DNA of 64,000 nt from Candidatus Poribacteria bacterium. Its GTDB lineage: Bacteria > Poribacteria > WGA-4E > WGA-3G. Under the pieces are notes generated by a model. That model worked only from the letters and a program-made list of their open reading frames with translations, searched no databases and was not told where the DNA came from. The stretch lies in the NCBI GenBank assembly GCA_022821495.1, contig JAJEDN010000114.1, positions 1-64,000 on the forward strand, in the 5' to 3' direction. This document shows, piece by piece, positions 9,032-17,620 of the stretch (positions are counted from its first letter, which is position 1; each line of letters begins with the position of its first letter). Both the position numbers and the translations under genes were made by a program.

Positions 9032-10039
9032 ATGCTAATGAGCGCAGTACTTGATCCTTCTGCGTTTGATGTAGAGGATTTTGATGAACTTTATACGATT
9101 CAAGTAGAGGATTTCTTGCAAGGAATTTGGAGAAATGGCGTACTGATTGTCGATTCAAAAAGAAAATTGCAAGAGGAACTCTTTGAAAAAGCTAAATCTT
9201 TTCCGGGGACAGGTAAATGGGAACGATTGCGGATTTTATTGACCGACCTCCTAAAAGAGAAATCAAAACGAGTTGCTGTGCGTCTTGTTTCACTAAGTAA
9301 TGCATCATCGGTGGATATTTTAGATTTAACGCGTCATCTAAAAGTACACACTGAAGCTGATATCTTGATTGTTGGAGACAAAGACTTTGAAGAACTAAAG
9401 TTTACCCCAGAATACAATAGTCACATTTTCCCTTTATCCAAATACCGAGACAGCAATTTTGAAAAAGAGCGTCAGAGGTATTATGATGGATTGGAACCAA
9501 TAGATACACTCTTAGAATCAGATGTGAAGAATGTCGTCAGCCGTTCAGCCCGTTTCACCAAGTGGTTGCGATTTTATGATGCGTATATTGGGTCAGGAGA
9601 CAATACCAGCCATTTCCGGAAAGGTATTGAATATATTTTGAACCTTTGGCGTGAACAGGGTTTCTTTGCAACCGAACCAGACATTGGAAGTGTGGAAATA
9701 TTTACGTGTAGTGCTGAGCAGATTCGGGACGATGAGACAGATTCTGCCAAAGAAAGTAAATTGGAGCGGAATCAGGAAAAACACCAAAAAGTTGTGCGAG
9801 AACTCGTAGAGCCATTAAGTGACAATTTTCCTTGGCCAATAAAGTTGTCTGTGAAAGACGATCCCGATGGCATCTTTCATGCAAGGTATTTGGAAACGCA
9901 GCACGCTATTATCCGAATTGATCGAGGTTTCGATCTCTTTAATCAAGACAACGAATTTCGGCGGAACTTCTTTACCCTAAATATGGCGGAAAGTTCTCAC
10001 TTGAGAGAATGTCGTGATTTGCCGGATGCCTCCGTTTAA
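9032..10039 (+). CDS. Putative effector with PLD-like (MIT_C-like) C-terminus
   Basis: A 335-aa protein, start ATG 9032 with AAGGAG at 9018-9023; an upstream in-frame ATG at 8969 overlaps the ATPase gene and lacks a ribosome site. The N-terminal part (SAVLDPSAF, later ADILIVGDKDFEEL) has a beta/alpha pattern with spaced acidic residues that could be PIN-like. The C-terminal part contains FHARYLET followed by IRIDRGFDLF, which resembles the phospholipase-D-like domain known from MIT_C proteins. Neither match is certain. Its spacing behind the DUF3696 ATPase suggests an ATPase-effector pair. No function is established. Confidence 0.65.
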   Translation: MLMSAVLDPSAFDVEDFDELYTIQVEDFLQGIWRNGVLIVDSKRKLQEELFEKAKSFPGTGKWERLRILLTDLLKEKSKRVAVRLVSLSNASSVDILDLTRHLKVHTEADILIVGDKDFEELKFTPEYNSHIFPLSKYRDSNFEKERQRYYDGLEPIDTLLESDVKNVVSRSARFTKWLRFYDAYIGSGDNTSHFRKGIEYILNLWREQGFFATEPDIGSVEIFTCSAEQIRDDETDSAKESKLERNQEKHQKVVRELVEPLSDNFPWPIKLSVKDDPDGIFHARYLETQHAIIRIDRGFDLFNQDNEFRRNFFTLNMAESSHLRECRDLPDASV

Positions 10040-10101
10040 TGTTGTGTCCTAACAATGCACTTAGAAATTATACATAATTTAACATTGCAGATGAGGTAAA
10101 G

Positions 10102-10821
10102 GTGAACCGAATGACACCCAATATAAAAAAAATAACCTCCCCTCAATTCTGCGACTGGCTCACGCCTATTGTTAATGGTGGTATATTTACATCGCGTGAA
10201 AAACTTGTTGTGCTGCTTGCAGAAGGTGCTCCGCATGAGGCACTTGAAGATGAGTTCAGGGAGTTCTTTAACGGCTACTACGTGCTTGCCTTGGACCTGG
10301 AAGATTGTGAGGAATCTGTCCTTGGATGTATAAACGGAGATCATACATTTGCACACCTAAAGCACCGGGTATTAGCAGTTGAGGCGCAACGGAAGAGTTC
10401 ACCTCTTGGCCGTGAGGCGCGGCGGATGGGACTATTGGTACATGGTGATCCTGTGCCGGAGATAAAGGTAGCGGAATTGTCATCTAATGAATTCAAGACC
10501 TTGATGCACACACTCGGAAATTGGCGACTTTTTGTAGCACGGAATCGTCTCGTTAAGTTGATGGAAACGAAAGCATCTATTGAAATAGCGGATCGTCTGC
10601 GTGCTGAGTTCTGCGAATTTTTCGTCTGCTATTTGGAACTGGAATTGTTTCTTGAAAATTACGATTACGATCCGGATGACGGGTTGGAGCTACGTCCAGA
10701 ATTTATTGAAGCGTTAGAACGCGAAGAGGAATACATCCGATCTGGTGGTAAAATGTATACGCTTGATGAAGTTGCCGCATCGTTAGGAATCTCGCTGAAG
10801 CGTTTATCTGCCAATGAATAA
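10102..10821 (+). CDS. Hypothetical protein with an internal duplication
   Basis: A 239-aa, strongly acidic protein that I do not recognise. Two stretches resemble each other: residues 13-72 and 129-188 both run S-x-x-F, then R-x-x-LV-x-L, then EF-x-x-FF-x-x-Y followed by an acidic leucine-rich helix. The last 25 residues (YTLDEVAASLGIS) look like a short helix-turn-helix or antitoxin-type tail. The start is GTG 10102 (GAGG upstream) or ATG 10111 (AAGGTG upstream). It lies between the putative effector and res on the same strand, so it is a candidate regulator, immunity protein or adaptor of that cassette. Confidence 0.65.
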   Translation: MNRMTPNIKKITSPQFCDWLTPIVNGGIFTSREKLVVLLAEGAPHEALEDEFREFFNGYYVLALDLEDCEESVLGCINGDHTFAHLKHRVLAVEAQRKSSPLGREARRMGLLVHGDPVPEIKVAELSSNEFKTLMHTLGNWRLFVARNRLVKLMETKASIEIADRLRAEFCEFFVCYLELELFLENYDYDPDDGLELRPEFIEALEREEEYIRSGGKMYTLDEVAASLGISLKRLSANE

Positions 10822-10920
10822 GTCTGACATTGCTCTAACGGTTCACAAGAGGGAACAGGAGACCAACGGTTTCCTATTCTACAAAAATTGTCCAAACTTT
10901 AGTCATAGTGAAAACAAAAG

Positions 10921-13323
10921 ATGCACCTACCTCTCAAAGAATACCAAGAACGTACCCTTGAAACATTGACAGAATACTATCAAAAGTGCCTGCAGTATAA
11001 AGATGCAAATACTGCGTTCTACAATTTAACCCGACGGCCGTACGCCGGTCTTGATGGCTCACTTGGTATGCCGTACGTCTGCCTTCGACTCCCGACAGGT
11101 GGTGGCAAAACCTTCGTTGCATGCCATGCTGTCAGTATTACGGCTTCTGAACTACTAAAGACAGAGAGTCCAATTGTCCTTTGGCTTGTCCCTTCAAATG
11201 CCATACGGGACCAAACACTCAACGCCCTCAAGGAACCCGATCATCCCTACAGAGATGCTTTTAGATCCGCTGGTCACAACGTCGAGATTCGGACTATTGG
11301 CGACGCACTTCATCTGCAACCGCATATTCTAAATACAAAAATCACGATTATTGTCTCCACGATGCAAGCGTTTCGCGTTGAAGACACAGAAGGACGCAAA
11401 GTTTATGAAGATTCAGGTGCGCTGATGGGACACTTCACACACCTGTCAGACGATGCCCTCTCAGAGATTGAGCACGATAACGGTAAACCCGTCTATTCAC
11501 TTGCAAATCTTTTACGCGTCAAACGTCCACTCGTTATTGTTGACGAAGCGCATAACGCTCGAACACCACTCTCTTTTGAAACACTTGCCCGTTTCAATCC
11601 ATCCGCAATCATTGAATTCACCGCGACCCCCGCTATGGAAGAAAACCGTTCTAACGTCCTTTATACCGTTTCTGCTGCTGAGCTCCAAGCGGAAGACATG
11701 ATTAAGATGCCAATTCTATTGGAAACTAAACCGGACTGGAAACGGCTACTCACTGACGCTATTGCCCAGAGGAATGCGCTTGAAATAGAGGCGGAGCAAG
11801 AACGCGAAGAGACTGGCGAATATATCCGCCCCGTTATGTTGATTCAGGCACAATCAAAATCTAAAGACCGAGAAACTTTGACTGTTGAAGTCGTTGAGAA
11901 CTGCCTGCTTGAGGAACATAATATCCCCGAAGATCAGATCGCGCGCGCCACAGGTGAGGACAGAGGTCTTGACAATGTTGACATCAACGACCCGGAATGT
12001 CCGATTCGTTATGTAATCACTGTGCAAGCGTTGCGTGAAGGATGGGATTATCCGTTTGCTTATGTCCTCTGCTCTGTTGCCGAAATGAGATCTCCTACCG
12101 CTGTTGAGCAGATATTGGGTAGGGTCATGCGTCTCCCAAAAGCAAAACGTAAGAAACAGAAATCATTGAATAGTGCTTATGCCTTTGTCGCTTCTCAGAA
12201 CTTCTATAAAACTGCATCTGCTTTAGCTGACGGACTCGTTCAAAACGGTTTTGAGAAGCAGGCAGCTGCTGAGCTTATTTGTCCTACGGAGGAACAACAA
12301 AACGAGTTACCGTTCTTTGAAGGCGTGCCACAGCCTGATACTGAGCCCACACCCGCTGAGAGAGGCGAAAGTTTTAAGGTGCCTAAATTAATGGTCCAAG
12401 GAGAACAAGGGCACCTTGATTTTGAAGCGTCACGATTTTTAGAAGTCCCTTGGCAGTTGTCCGAATGTGATGCTGAACTCACCGAGGAAGAGTTTCCATC
12501 CGAATTTAACACAGGCGAACGTGGCGAGATCGGACTTTCTCAAGAAGGAAGAGTGGAGATACGTTTCTTGGGTCAACTCCATCAACAGATGACGCTCCTT
12601 GCCCCAGATAAAGGGTGGGATGCTGCACGACTCGCCGATTGGCTTGATAGGACCATTAAACATCTTGACATCCTACAGCGTGAGTCTCTGCCTTTTCTAC
12701 AGCGGTTAGTCAAGTATCTTATTGAGGAGCGTAGCATCCCTATAGAGGTTCTCATCCGCAATAAATATGCCCTGAAAGATGCTGCTGCAGCGAAGATTGA
12801 TAGCCACCGCCAAAACGTGCACCAAGCTGCTTATGAAAACTATCTCCTGCCTGAATTTGCGACTCCGGTTATTGTTTCACCGGATCATTGCTTCTCCTTT
12901 GAGCCGCATGGTTACCCCAATAACACCCGTTATGAAGGGGCATACCGATTTCAAAAACATTACTACCGAGATATTGGCGATTTGGAATCCGATGGTGAAG
13001 AATTCCAATGTGCCCAGTTCATTGATACATTGTCTCAAGTCAAATACTGGGTGCGGAATCTTGAACGCCAACCAAGATTTTCGTTCTGGCTTCAAACTTC
13101 AACCGACAAGTTTTATCCAGATTTTGTATGTCTTTTAACCGATGGGCGTTATCTTATTGTTGAATACAAAGGGGACTATCTCTGGTCTGCTGACGATGCG
13201 AAAGAAAAACGCGAAATCGGTGAATTATGGGAAGAGCGGAGTGGAGGGAGTTGCTTGTTCATTATGCCCAGAGGACCTAATCTTGAAGCAATCCGGGCGA
13301 AACTTTCCCAAAATCCCGGTTGA
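10921..13323 (+). CDS. res: Type III-like restriction helicase-nuclease (Res)
   Basis: An 800-aa superfamily 2 helicase with nuclease. Walker A LPTGGGKT is near residue 57, DEAH (VDEAHNAR) near residue 206, FTATPA shortly after, and motif VI (EQILGRVMRLP) near residue 396. The C-terminus carries a PD-(D/E)XK-type nuclease: YPDF near residue 731 and IVEYKG about 15 residues on. This is the architecture of type III Res, which cuts DNA after ATP-driven communication with Mod. It is somewhat shorter than classical Res proteins of about 900-1000 aa. Its stop codon lies within the direct repeat of the element that follows. No nonsense or frameshift is visible. Confidence 0.9.
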   Translation: MHLPLKEYQERTLETLTEYYQKCLQYKDANTAFYNLTRRPYAGLDGSLGMPYVCLRLPTGGGKTFVACHAVSITASELLKTESPIVLWLVPSNAIRDQTLNALKEPDHPYRDAFRSAGHNVEIRTIGDALHLQPHILNTKITIIVSTMQAFRVEDTEGRKVYEDSGALMGHFTHLSDDALSEIEHDNGKPVYSLANLLRVKRPLVIVDEAHNARTPLSFETLARFNPSAIIEFTATPAMEENRSNVLYTVSAAELQAEDMIKMPILLETKPDWKRLLTDAIAQRNALEIEAEQEREETGEYIRPVMLIQAQSKSKDRETLTVEVVENCLLEEHNIPEDQIARATGEDRGLDNVDINDPECPIRYVITVQALREGWDYPFAYVLCSVAEMRSPTAVEQILGRVMRLPKAKRKKQKSLNSAYAFVASQNFYKTASALADGLVQNGFEKQAAAELICPTEEQQNELPFFEGVPQPDTEPTPAERGESFKVPKLMVQGEQGHLDFEASRFLEVPWQLSECDAELTEEEFPSEFNTGERGEIGLSQEGRVEIRFLGQLHQQMTLLAPDKGWDAARLADWLDRTIKHLDILQRESLPFLQRLVKYLIEERSIPIEVLIRNKYALKDAAAAKIDSHRQNVHQAAYENYLLPEFATPVIVSPDHCFSFEPHGYPNNTRYEGAYRFQKHYYRDIGDLESDGEEFQCAQFIDTLSQVKYWVRNLERQPRFSFWLQTSTDKFYPDFVCLLTDGRYLIVEYKGDYLWSADDAKEKREIGELWEERSGGSCLFIMPRGPNLEAIRAKLSQNPG

Positions 13324-13610
13324 TAAAAACCAGTTACCATAGGTGTCAATTTAGCGATTTTCCACGACATTTTTGACAGGTCTCTATAGATGCCGCCTCT
13401 ACGAGGCTTAGGTCTGTGAGGTTGCGTTTTTCTACAAAGATACTGAAGAAATACCCAAGCAAATAAACCCTACGGGATTCAAGAGAGGTTGAAGTATCCA
13501 AAGTTTCCGATCAAAGTCCGGTTCGGTTAGGAAACCGAACCTACCGGGCCTGGGGCAGAGGCGGTTATTTTTTTTAAAATTGACACTTATGGTTGATAAA
13601 AAACCAGTTA
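13318..13610. mobile_element. MITE-like element with inverted and direct repeats
   Basis: A 293-bp non-coding segment between res and the ABC binding-protein gene. Its ends carry inverted repeats: ACCATAGGTGTCAATTT at 13336-13352 and its complement with one mismatch at 13577-13593. Direct repeats flank these: GGTTGATAAAAACCAGTTA at 13318-13336 and the same with one extra A at 13591-13610. The left copy contains the res stop codon. There is no transposase; a second repeat, at 13520-13548, is nested inside. It looks like a non-autonomous element inserted right behind res. Confidence 0.55.
13520..13548 (+). repeat. Dispersed hairpin repeat, copy 1
   Basis: A 29-base sequence that recurs exactly, on the opposite strand, at 36925-36953. 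Its core is a perfect 9-bp hairpin, GGTTCGGTT / AACCGAACC around AGGA, followed by TACCGGG. It lies in non-coding DNA inside the element behind res. Confidence 0.85.
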
Positions 13611-13633
13611 GATAAAAAAATAGGAGACTCAAC

Positions 13634-14806
13634 TTGAACATCAGAAAAACCGTAGTTTTCGCATTTGTATTGGCTGTTATTGTCCCAATTGCGAGTTTCA
13701 TCGGTTGCGAACGGGTTCAGCAGGTTGCCCAACCTACCGTGCCACAGCCAGAAGGGATTAGTGGAGAGATTTTAGTCGGTGCCGTTTACCCCATCACAGG
13801 GCACTCCAGTTTGGCAGGCCCTTCGGTAGAATACGGTATTGAACTCGCTGTTGCAGAAATTAACAACTCACAACACAGCGATATGAAAATCAAACTCATC
13901 ATGGAGGACGGTCAGAGTACTGTAGAGGGCGCGGTTGAAGCCTTCAACAAATTGATTCATGAAGACAAAGTTTCTGTTATCCTCGGGCCCGGATCCTCAA
14001 GTCAGGTACAAGAGGCTTTTCCGATCGCGCACCAGAATCAGGTCGTAGCGATTAGCCCGAGCTCAGCCGCCTCCGGCTTGAGCGCAATTAGCAATTTTGT
14101 TTTCCGCACCAATCTCACCACAAATGTGCTTATTCCGAACGGAGTCAAGGTGACACAGGAGAAACTCGGATACCAAAGGGTGGCAACACTCTTTGATAAC
14201 GTTGATCTCTTTTCCCAGACCAGCGATGCGGAGTTGAAGAAAGCACTCACTGATAACGGTGTTGAGATTCTCACAACAGAAAGTTTCCAAACAGCGGAGA
14301 CAGACCTGTCTGCCCAATTGACTCGCATCACGGCATTGAATCCTGATGCCATTTTTATTTCATCTACAGTTGGGGACATTTCCGATATTCTGGTTCAAGG
14401 ACGTGCACTCGGCGTTCCCTCTGATATCCCGTTCATTGTGAACCTCACGCTGTCGAGAGATTTAGTCGCAGCGGCAGGAGACGCTGCCGAAGGAACGATC
14501 ACTTTTACAAGTTGGAATAGCATAGCAGATACCCCAGGCAACCAAGCCTTTGTGCGGAACTACAGTACGAAATACGGAATGGAACCCAATATTTGGGCGG
14601 CACAATTTTACGCCGCTGTTCATATTCTCGCCAAAGGAGTCGCAGATGCCCAATCAACCGATCCAAAGGCGATTGCTGCTGCGCTTGCAGAAATTCGAGA
14701 TTTTGACACCATCCTCGGTCCATTCTCTTTTAACGATGTTGGGGACGCAATCTACGACCCGATTGTCCTGATCGTCAAAGGCGGAGAATTTGAGGTTTTC
14801 GAGTAG
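13634..14806 (+). CDS. ABC transporter substrate-binding lipoprotein (branched-chain amino acid type)
   Basis: A 390-aa type 1 periplasmic binding protein of the LivJ/LivK kind. The N-terminus is a lipoprotein signal with lipobox SFIGC and lipidation at C25. The mature part starts VGAVYPITGHSS and runs through the two-lobe fold (GPGSSSQVQEA, ISPSSAASGLS) expected for amino-acid or amide ligands. The start is TTG 13634 with AGGAG at 13622-13626; no ATG is nearby. No permease or ATPase genes are adjacent, so it is an orphan binding protein, for transport or for sensing. The ligand cannot be told from sequence. A strong terminator follows. Confidence 0.88.
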   Translation: MNIRKTVVFAFVLAVIVPIASFIGCERVQQVAQPTVPQPEGISGEILVGAVYPITGHSSLAGPSVEYGIELAVAEINNSQHSDMKIKLIMEDGQSTVEGAVEAFNKLIHEDKVSVILGPGSSSQVQEAFPIAHQNQVVAISPSSAASGLSAISNFVFRTNLTTNVLIPNGVKVTQEKLGYQRVATLFDNVDLFSQTSDAELKKALTDNGVEILTTESFQTAETDLSAQLTRITALNPDAIFISSTVGDISDILVQGRALGVPSDIPFIVNLTLSRDLVAAAGDAAEGTITFTSWNSIADTPGNQAFVRNYSTKYGMEPNIWAAQFYAAVHILAKGVADAQSTDPKAIAAALAEIRDFDTILGPFSFNDVGDAIYDPIVLIVKGGEFEVFE

Positions 14807-14846
14807 GCGTGTGCCTCAGTTAAAGCAATCCTGACTGTACAAAATA

Positions 14847-14887
14847 GAGGCTTTAGGTTACCATTACCTAAAGCCTCCTTATTATTT
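14847..14887. terminator. Rho-independent terminator between convergent genes
   Basis: A perfect 12-bp stem, GAGGCTTTAGGT / ACCTAAAGCCTC, with a 7-base loop, followed by CTTATTATTTT. It sits between the convergent binding-protein and sulfatase-like genes. The other side has TATTTTGT on the minus strand, so it may work in both directions. Confidence 0.85.
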
Positions 14888-14904
14888 TAACCTTTGATGA
14901 TTTC

Positions 14905-16353
14905 CTATTCATCCGAATCATCGGGATAGTCAATCGACCATTTGCCGCGCCCATCACCAGAGGGTTCTTCTTTCCAGAGATCGAGGAACTTCTCAGGTGC
15001 GTTATGCTCCGTGAGATGCGACATAAACTGCTCATGCAGCACCTTGACGAGTTCCATGTTATCCGCAGCGATATTGTTCTCTGCAATCGGATCCGCAGGT
15101 AAGTCAAACAACTCTGGTCTGCCGTATTCACCGACAGGTGCGTATCCCCAACGTTCCGTGACGAGGAACGGTACTGTCGCTCGGCGTGGGACACTACCGT
15201 CTCGCGCACCGATATGGCAACCCGTTACGGCGTATTCCCTATGCTGTGTGTCCCCTTGAAGAAGCGCGTTTGCAAATGAACGTCCTTCAAACGGTTTGGG
15301 TGGATTCAAAGTAACGCCAGCCAATTCGCAGAGCGTCGGCATAATATCCATCGGTTGCGCAATGAGATCAAGACGCTGCCCTTGCGGGACATCACCACCC
15401 GCAATCAAGAACATCTCATGGTTAATTTCTGGATACGTGGGCCAATAGCGCTCATCTTTCGGATCAATGTTCGATTTACCCGTTCTGCCGTGTTCACCGA
15501 TAGACATCCCGTGGTCAGACAGCACAACAACGAGCGTGTCGTCCCACAGCTCTAAATCCTCCACTTTCTGTAGCACGCGTCCGATATGGCGGTCAACGAG
15601 CTCGGATTCACCGGCATAGTGCGCCCAGAGGTTGTGCAATTCCGCATCCGTAAAAAGGGACGACAGACCGTAGTTCGGATGTAACATCGGTGCACCGGTG
15701 TAATCCGGATCGTAGCGTTTGACGAGATATTCGGGTGGATCCCACGGTTCGTGTGGATCGAAGAAATCTACCCAGAGGAAAAAAGGACCCGAACGGTGGT
15801 TCTCTTCCAACCATCTAACCGTGGTCTCGGAAGTCCTGCTGGAGAACGTCTCTGTCTCGTACTGGTAGTAGCGGTTTGTCCAGCGGTGCGTGTTCGGGAG
15901 CGTATGCCCTCGGTATGACGGATGCGGTCGTGTCTTCTCATTCGGCATAACGACTTTTATCTCGTCATTGAGGTGGAGCAGTGGTTTGTCTCCCTCCTGC
16001 CCGCGGTGCTGGAAAGCGGCATCAAATGCGTGCTGGAAACGGACGTTGAACAGATGTGGCGTGTCACATATCAGCTGCGTTGCGTATCCTTGTTCGCTCA
16101 GGAGTCGCGTAATAACACTCCTCCCACTCTGATCAAGCGGTTGCCACGGGTAATGGGGCCACCCGACTGTTCCCGTTATAATATCCGTACGATGCGGAAC
16201 CGTCGGGAAACTGCTCATATAGAATTTGTCAATAGCCGTTGCGCGTTCCGCTTCAAATTTATCGAGCATTGGGGTGCGAATCGGTCGCCTCGCCCGTTCA
16301 CCTAAGTTGTCATACCGAAAGGTATCCGTAATCAGCAAAACAATGTTTTTCAT
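14905..16353 (-). CDS. Sulfatase-like hydrolase with Thr at the nucleophile position
   Basis: Alkaline-phosphatase-superfamily enzyme, 482 aa. The N-terminal metal motif is LLITDTFRYDNL, and the metal or substrate motifs VDFFDPHEPWDPP and VVLSDHGMSIGEHG follow. In sulfatases the C/S-x-P-x-R motif carries the Cys or Ser that becomes formylglycine; here it reads TVPHR (codon ACG), so formylglycine cannot form. The superfamily also includes Thr-nucleophile phosphodiesterases, so a phosphoester substrate is possible. The start is the ATG at 16353 (MKNIVLLITD); a 22-residue upstream extension is open but lacks the family pattern. No signal peptide is seen, so the protein is probably cytoplasmic. 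Confidence 0.85.
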   Translation of the reverse strand: MKNIVLLITDTFRYDNLGERARRPIRTPMLDKFEAERATAIDKFYMSSFPTVPHRTDIITGTVGWPHYPWQPLDQSGRSVITRLLSEQGYATQLICDTPHLFNVRFQHAFDAAFQHRGQEGDKPLLHLNDEIKVVMPNEKTRPHPSYRGHTLPNTHRWTNRYYQYETETFSSRTSETTVRWLEENHRSGPFFLWVDFFDPHEPWDPPEYLVKRYDPDYTGAPMLHPNYGLSSLFTDAELHNLWAHYAGESELVDRHIGRVLQKVEDLELWDDTLVVVLSDHGMSIGEHGRTGKSNIDPKDERYWPTYPEINHEMFLIAGGDVPQGQRLDLIAQPMDIMPTLCELAGVTLNPPKPFEGRSFANALLQGDTQHREYAVTGCHIGARDGSVPRRATVPFLVTERWGYAPVGEYGRPELFDLPADPIAENNIAADNMELVKVLHEQFMSHLTEHNAPEKFLDLWKEEPSGDGRGKWSIDYPDDSDE

Positions 16354-16543
16354 ATATTTAACTATTAACCTCGCTATGCGCGCCCTGTTCGGACGAGCGT
16401 CGGTTTCTGGTGAAATCATTACTCGTGCGGTAATGACACCTCAATTCTATTTCCTGAGAAATTCTTAATCGTCCATCGTAACGAGTGAAGTTTAAAGCCT
16501 CACCAGCGACAGGTTCGTAGGAAGTAGGGTGGCAAAATCGGAC

Positions 16544-17467
16544 TTAAACCTCTTGGCGCGTCGTTTTTAACAGAAACAGTGTAATCAATAGCAACGGTAG
16601 AATGACCGCTGCGGAAATAACAATAGACACCTGCGCGCCGATAAGGCACGGAAAAAAGAGAATAGAACCCACCATCGAACCCTTCAACGCCAAATAGCCG
16701 TTTTTTTCGTTCGGCTGCAGATAGAGTGAGATACGGGTGCCAACAGTGGCAACAATGCCTAAGACCACCCAAATAACATAAGACCTTTGAATATCCGGTT
16801 CCAACCCATACGGCAAAAGTGCTATCGCGAAAGCGAGAACCGTCGCGACTGCTGACACAAAGAGTGCCGGACGGATGCCAATCTGAAGCGGTGTTGTTAG
16901 GATTCCGAGTTGTTCGTCGCGTGTGATGTCTTTGAAGGTCGTGGTGATATGCGTCCCTAAATCGTAAAGCGTTGTCGCAGCAAAAGCGTACCATACTAAA
17001 CGCGGCACAGTCCCGCTAACGACCAACGCCCCGAAAATACTCAGCAACCCAATCCCTAAAGGCAGCGTAAGACTTCCTAAAATCCCTTTTGCTTTGAAAA
17101 TAGCGTTATAGAGGTGGGAAATCGCGACCAATCCCATTACCAGAAAACCGGCTTGCGGATTGAGCAAGAAACCGCCGATGACACACACCGCATAAATAAT
17201 ACTGGCGGGGACAATCGCTTGTTGTGGGGTCAGTCGTTGTGAGGGAAGAGGACGCTCAGGGTTTGTCTGTTTGTCAGTTTCATGGTGAAAGTAATCGTTT
17301 TTTATCATTCCAGCGAAGTAGCCAAAAAGCGCGATTATCAGAGCCGCCCCAACGCGCCGTGTAAAATGCCCTTGACTTGCGATGAGCGCGCCGGGAAGCG
17401 TCGCTACAATCGGAATCGCAAAGAGCGGGTAACGGACGAGTTCGAGATAGGCTTTGAAGCGATGCAT
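16544..17467 (-). CDS. UbiA-family prenyltransferase-like membrane protein
   Basis: A 307-aa multi-spanning membrane protein with about eight or nine hydrophobic segments. The first Asp-rich motif is NDYFHHETD (the family pattern is NDxxDxxxD, so the middle Asp is His here). The second is the segment FKDITRDEQLG. UbiA enzymes attach polyprenyl or related chains to aromatic or sugar acceptors in the membrane. The acceptor here is unknown; the sulfatase-like and beta-helix neighbours do not point to a quinone pathway. The start is ATG 17467 with AAGGAA upstream. The altered first motif could change metal binding. Confidence 0.78.
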   Translation of the reverse strand: MHRFKAYLELVRYPLFAIPIVATLPGALIASQGHFTRRVGAALIIALFGYFAGMIKNDYFHHETDKQTNPERPLPSQRLTPQQAIVPASIIYAVCVIGGFLLNPQAGFLVMGLVAISHLYNAIFKAKGILGSLTLPLGIGLLSIFGALVVSGTVPRLVWYAFAATTLYDLGTHITTTFKDITRDEQLGILTTPLQIGIRPALFVSAVATVLAFAIALLPYGLEPDIQRSYVIWVVLGIVATVGTRISLYLQPNEKNGYLALKGSMVGSILFFPCLIGAQVSIVISAAVILPLLLITLFLLKTTRQEV

Positions 17468-17481
17468 ACATCAATTTCCTT

Positions 17482-17613
17482 AGGACTTACGCAAAAAGCA
17501 GTAATCTTAGTATTTTAACCCCCTAAATCCCCCTTATCAGGGGGACTTTGATCAGTATTTTAACCCCCTAAATCCCCCTTATCAGGGGACTTTGAGAGGA
17601 ATGCGTAAGTCCT
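17482..17613. mobile_element. 132-bp MITE-like element with perfect 12-bp ends
   Basis: Perfect terminal inverted repeats AGGACTTACGCA (17482-17493) and TGCGTAAGTCCT (17602-17613) enclose two direct copies of a 42-43 bp unit (17509-17551 and 17554-17595). The unit contains CCCCCTTATCAGGGG. It lies between the divergent flank of the UbiA gene and the 3' end of the beta-helix gene. There is no coding content, and one lone end recurs at 38378. Confidence 0.75.
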
Positions 17614-17620
17614 ATTCATG

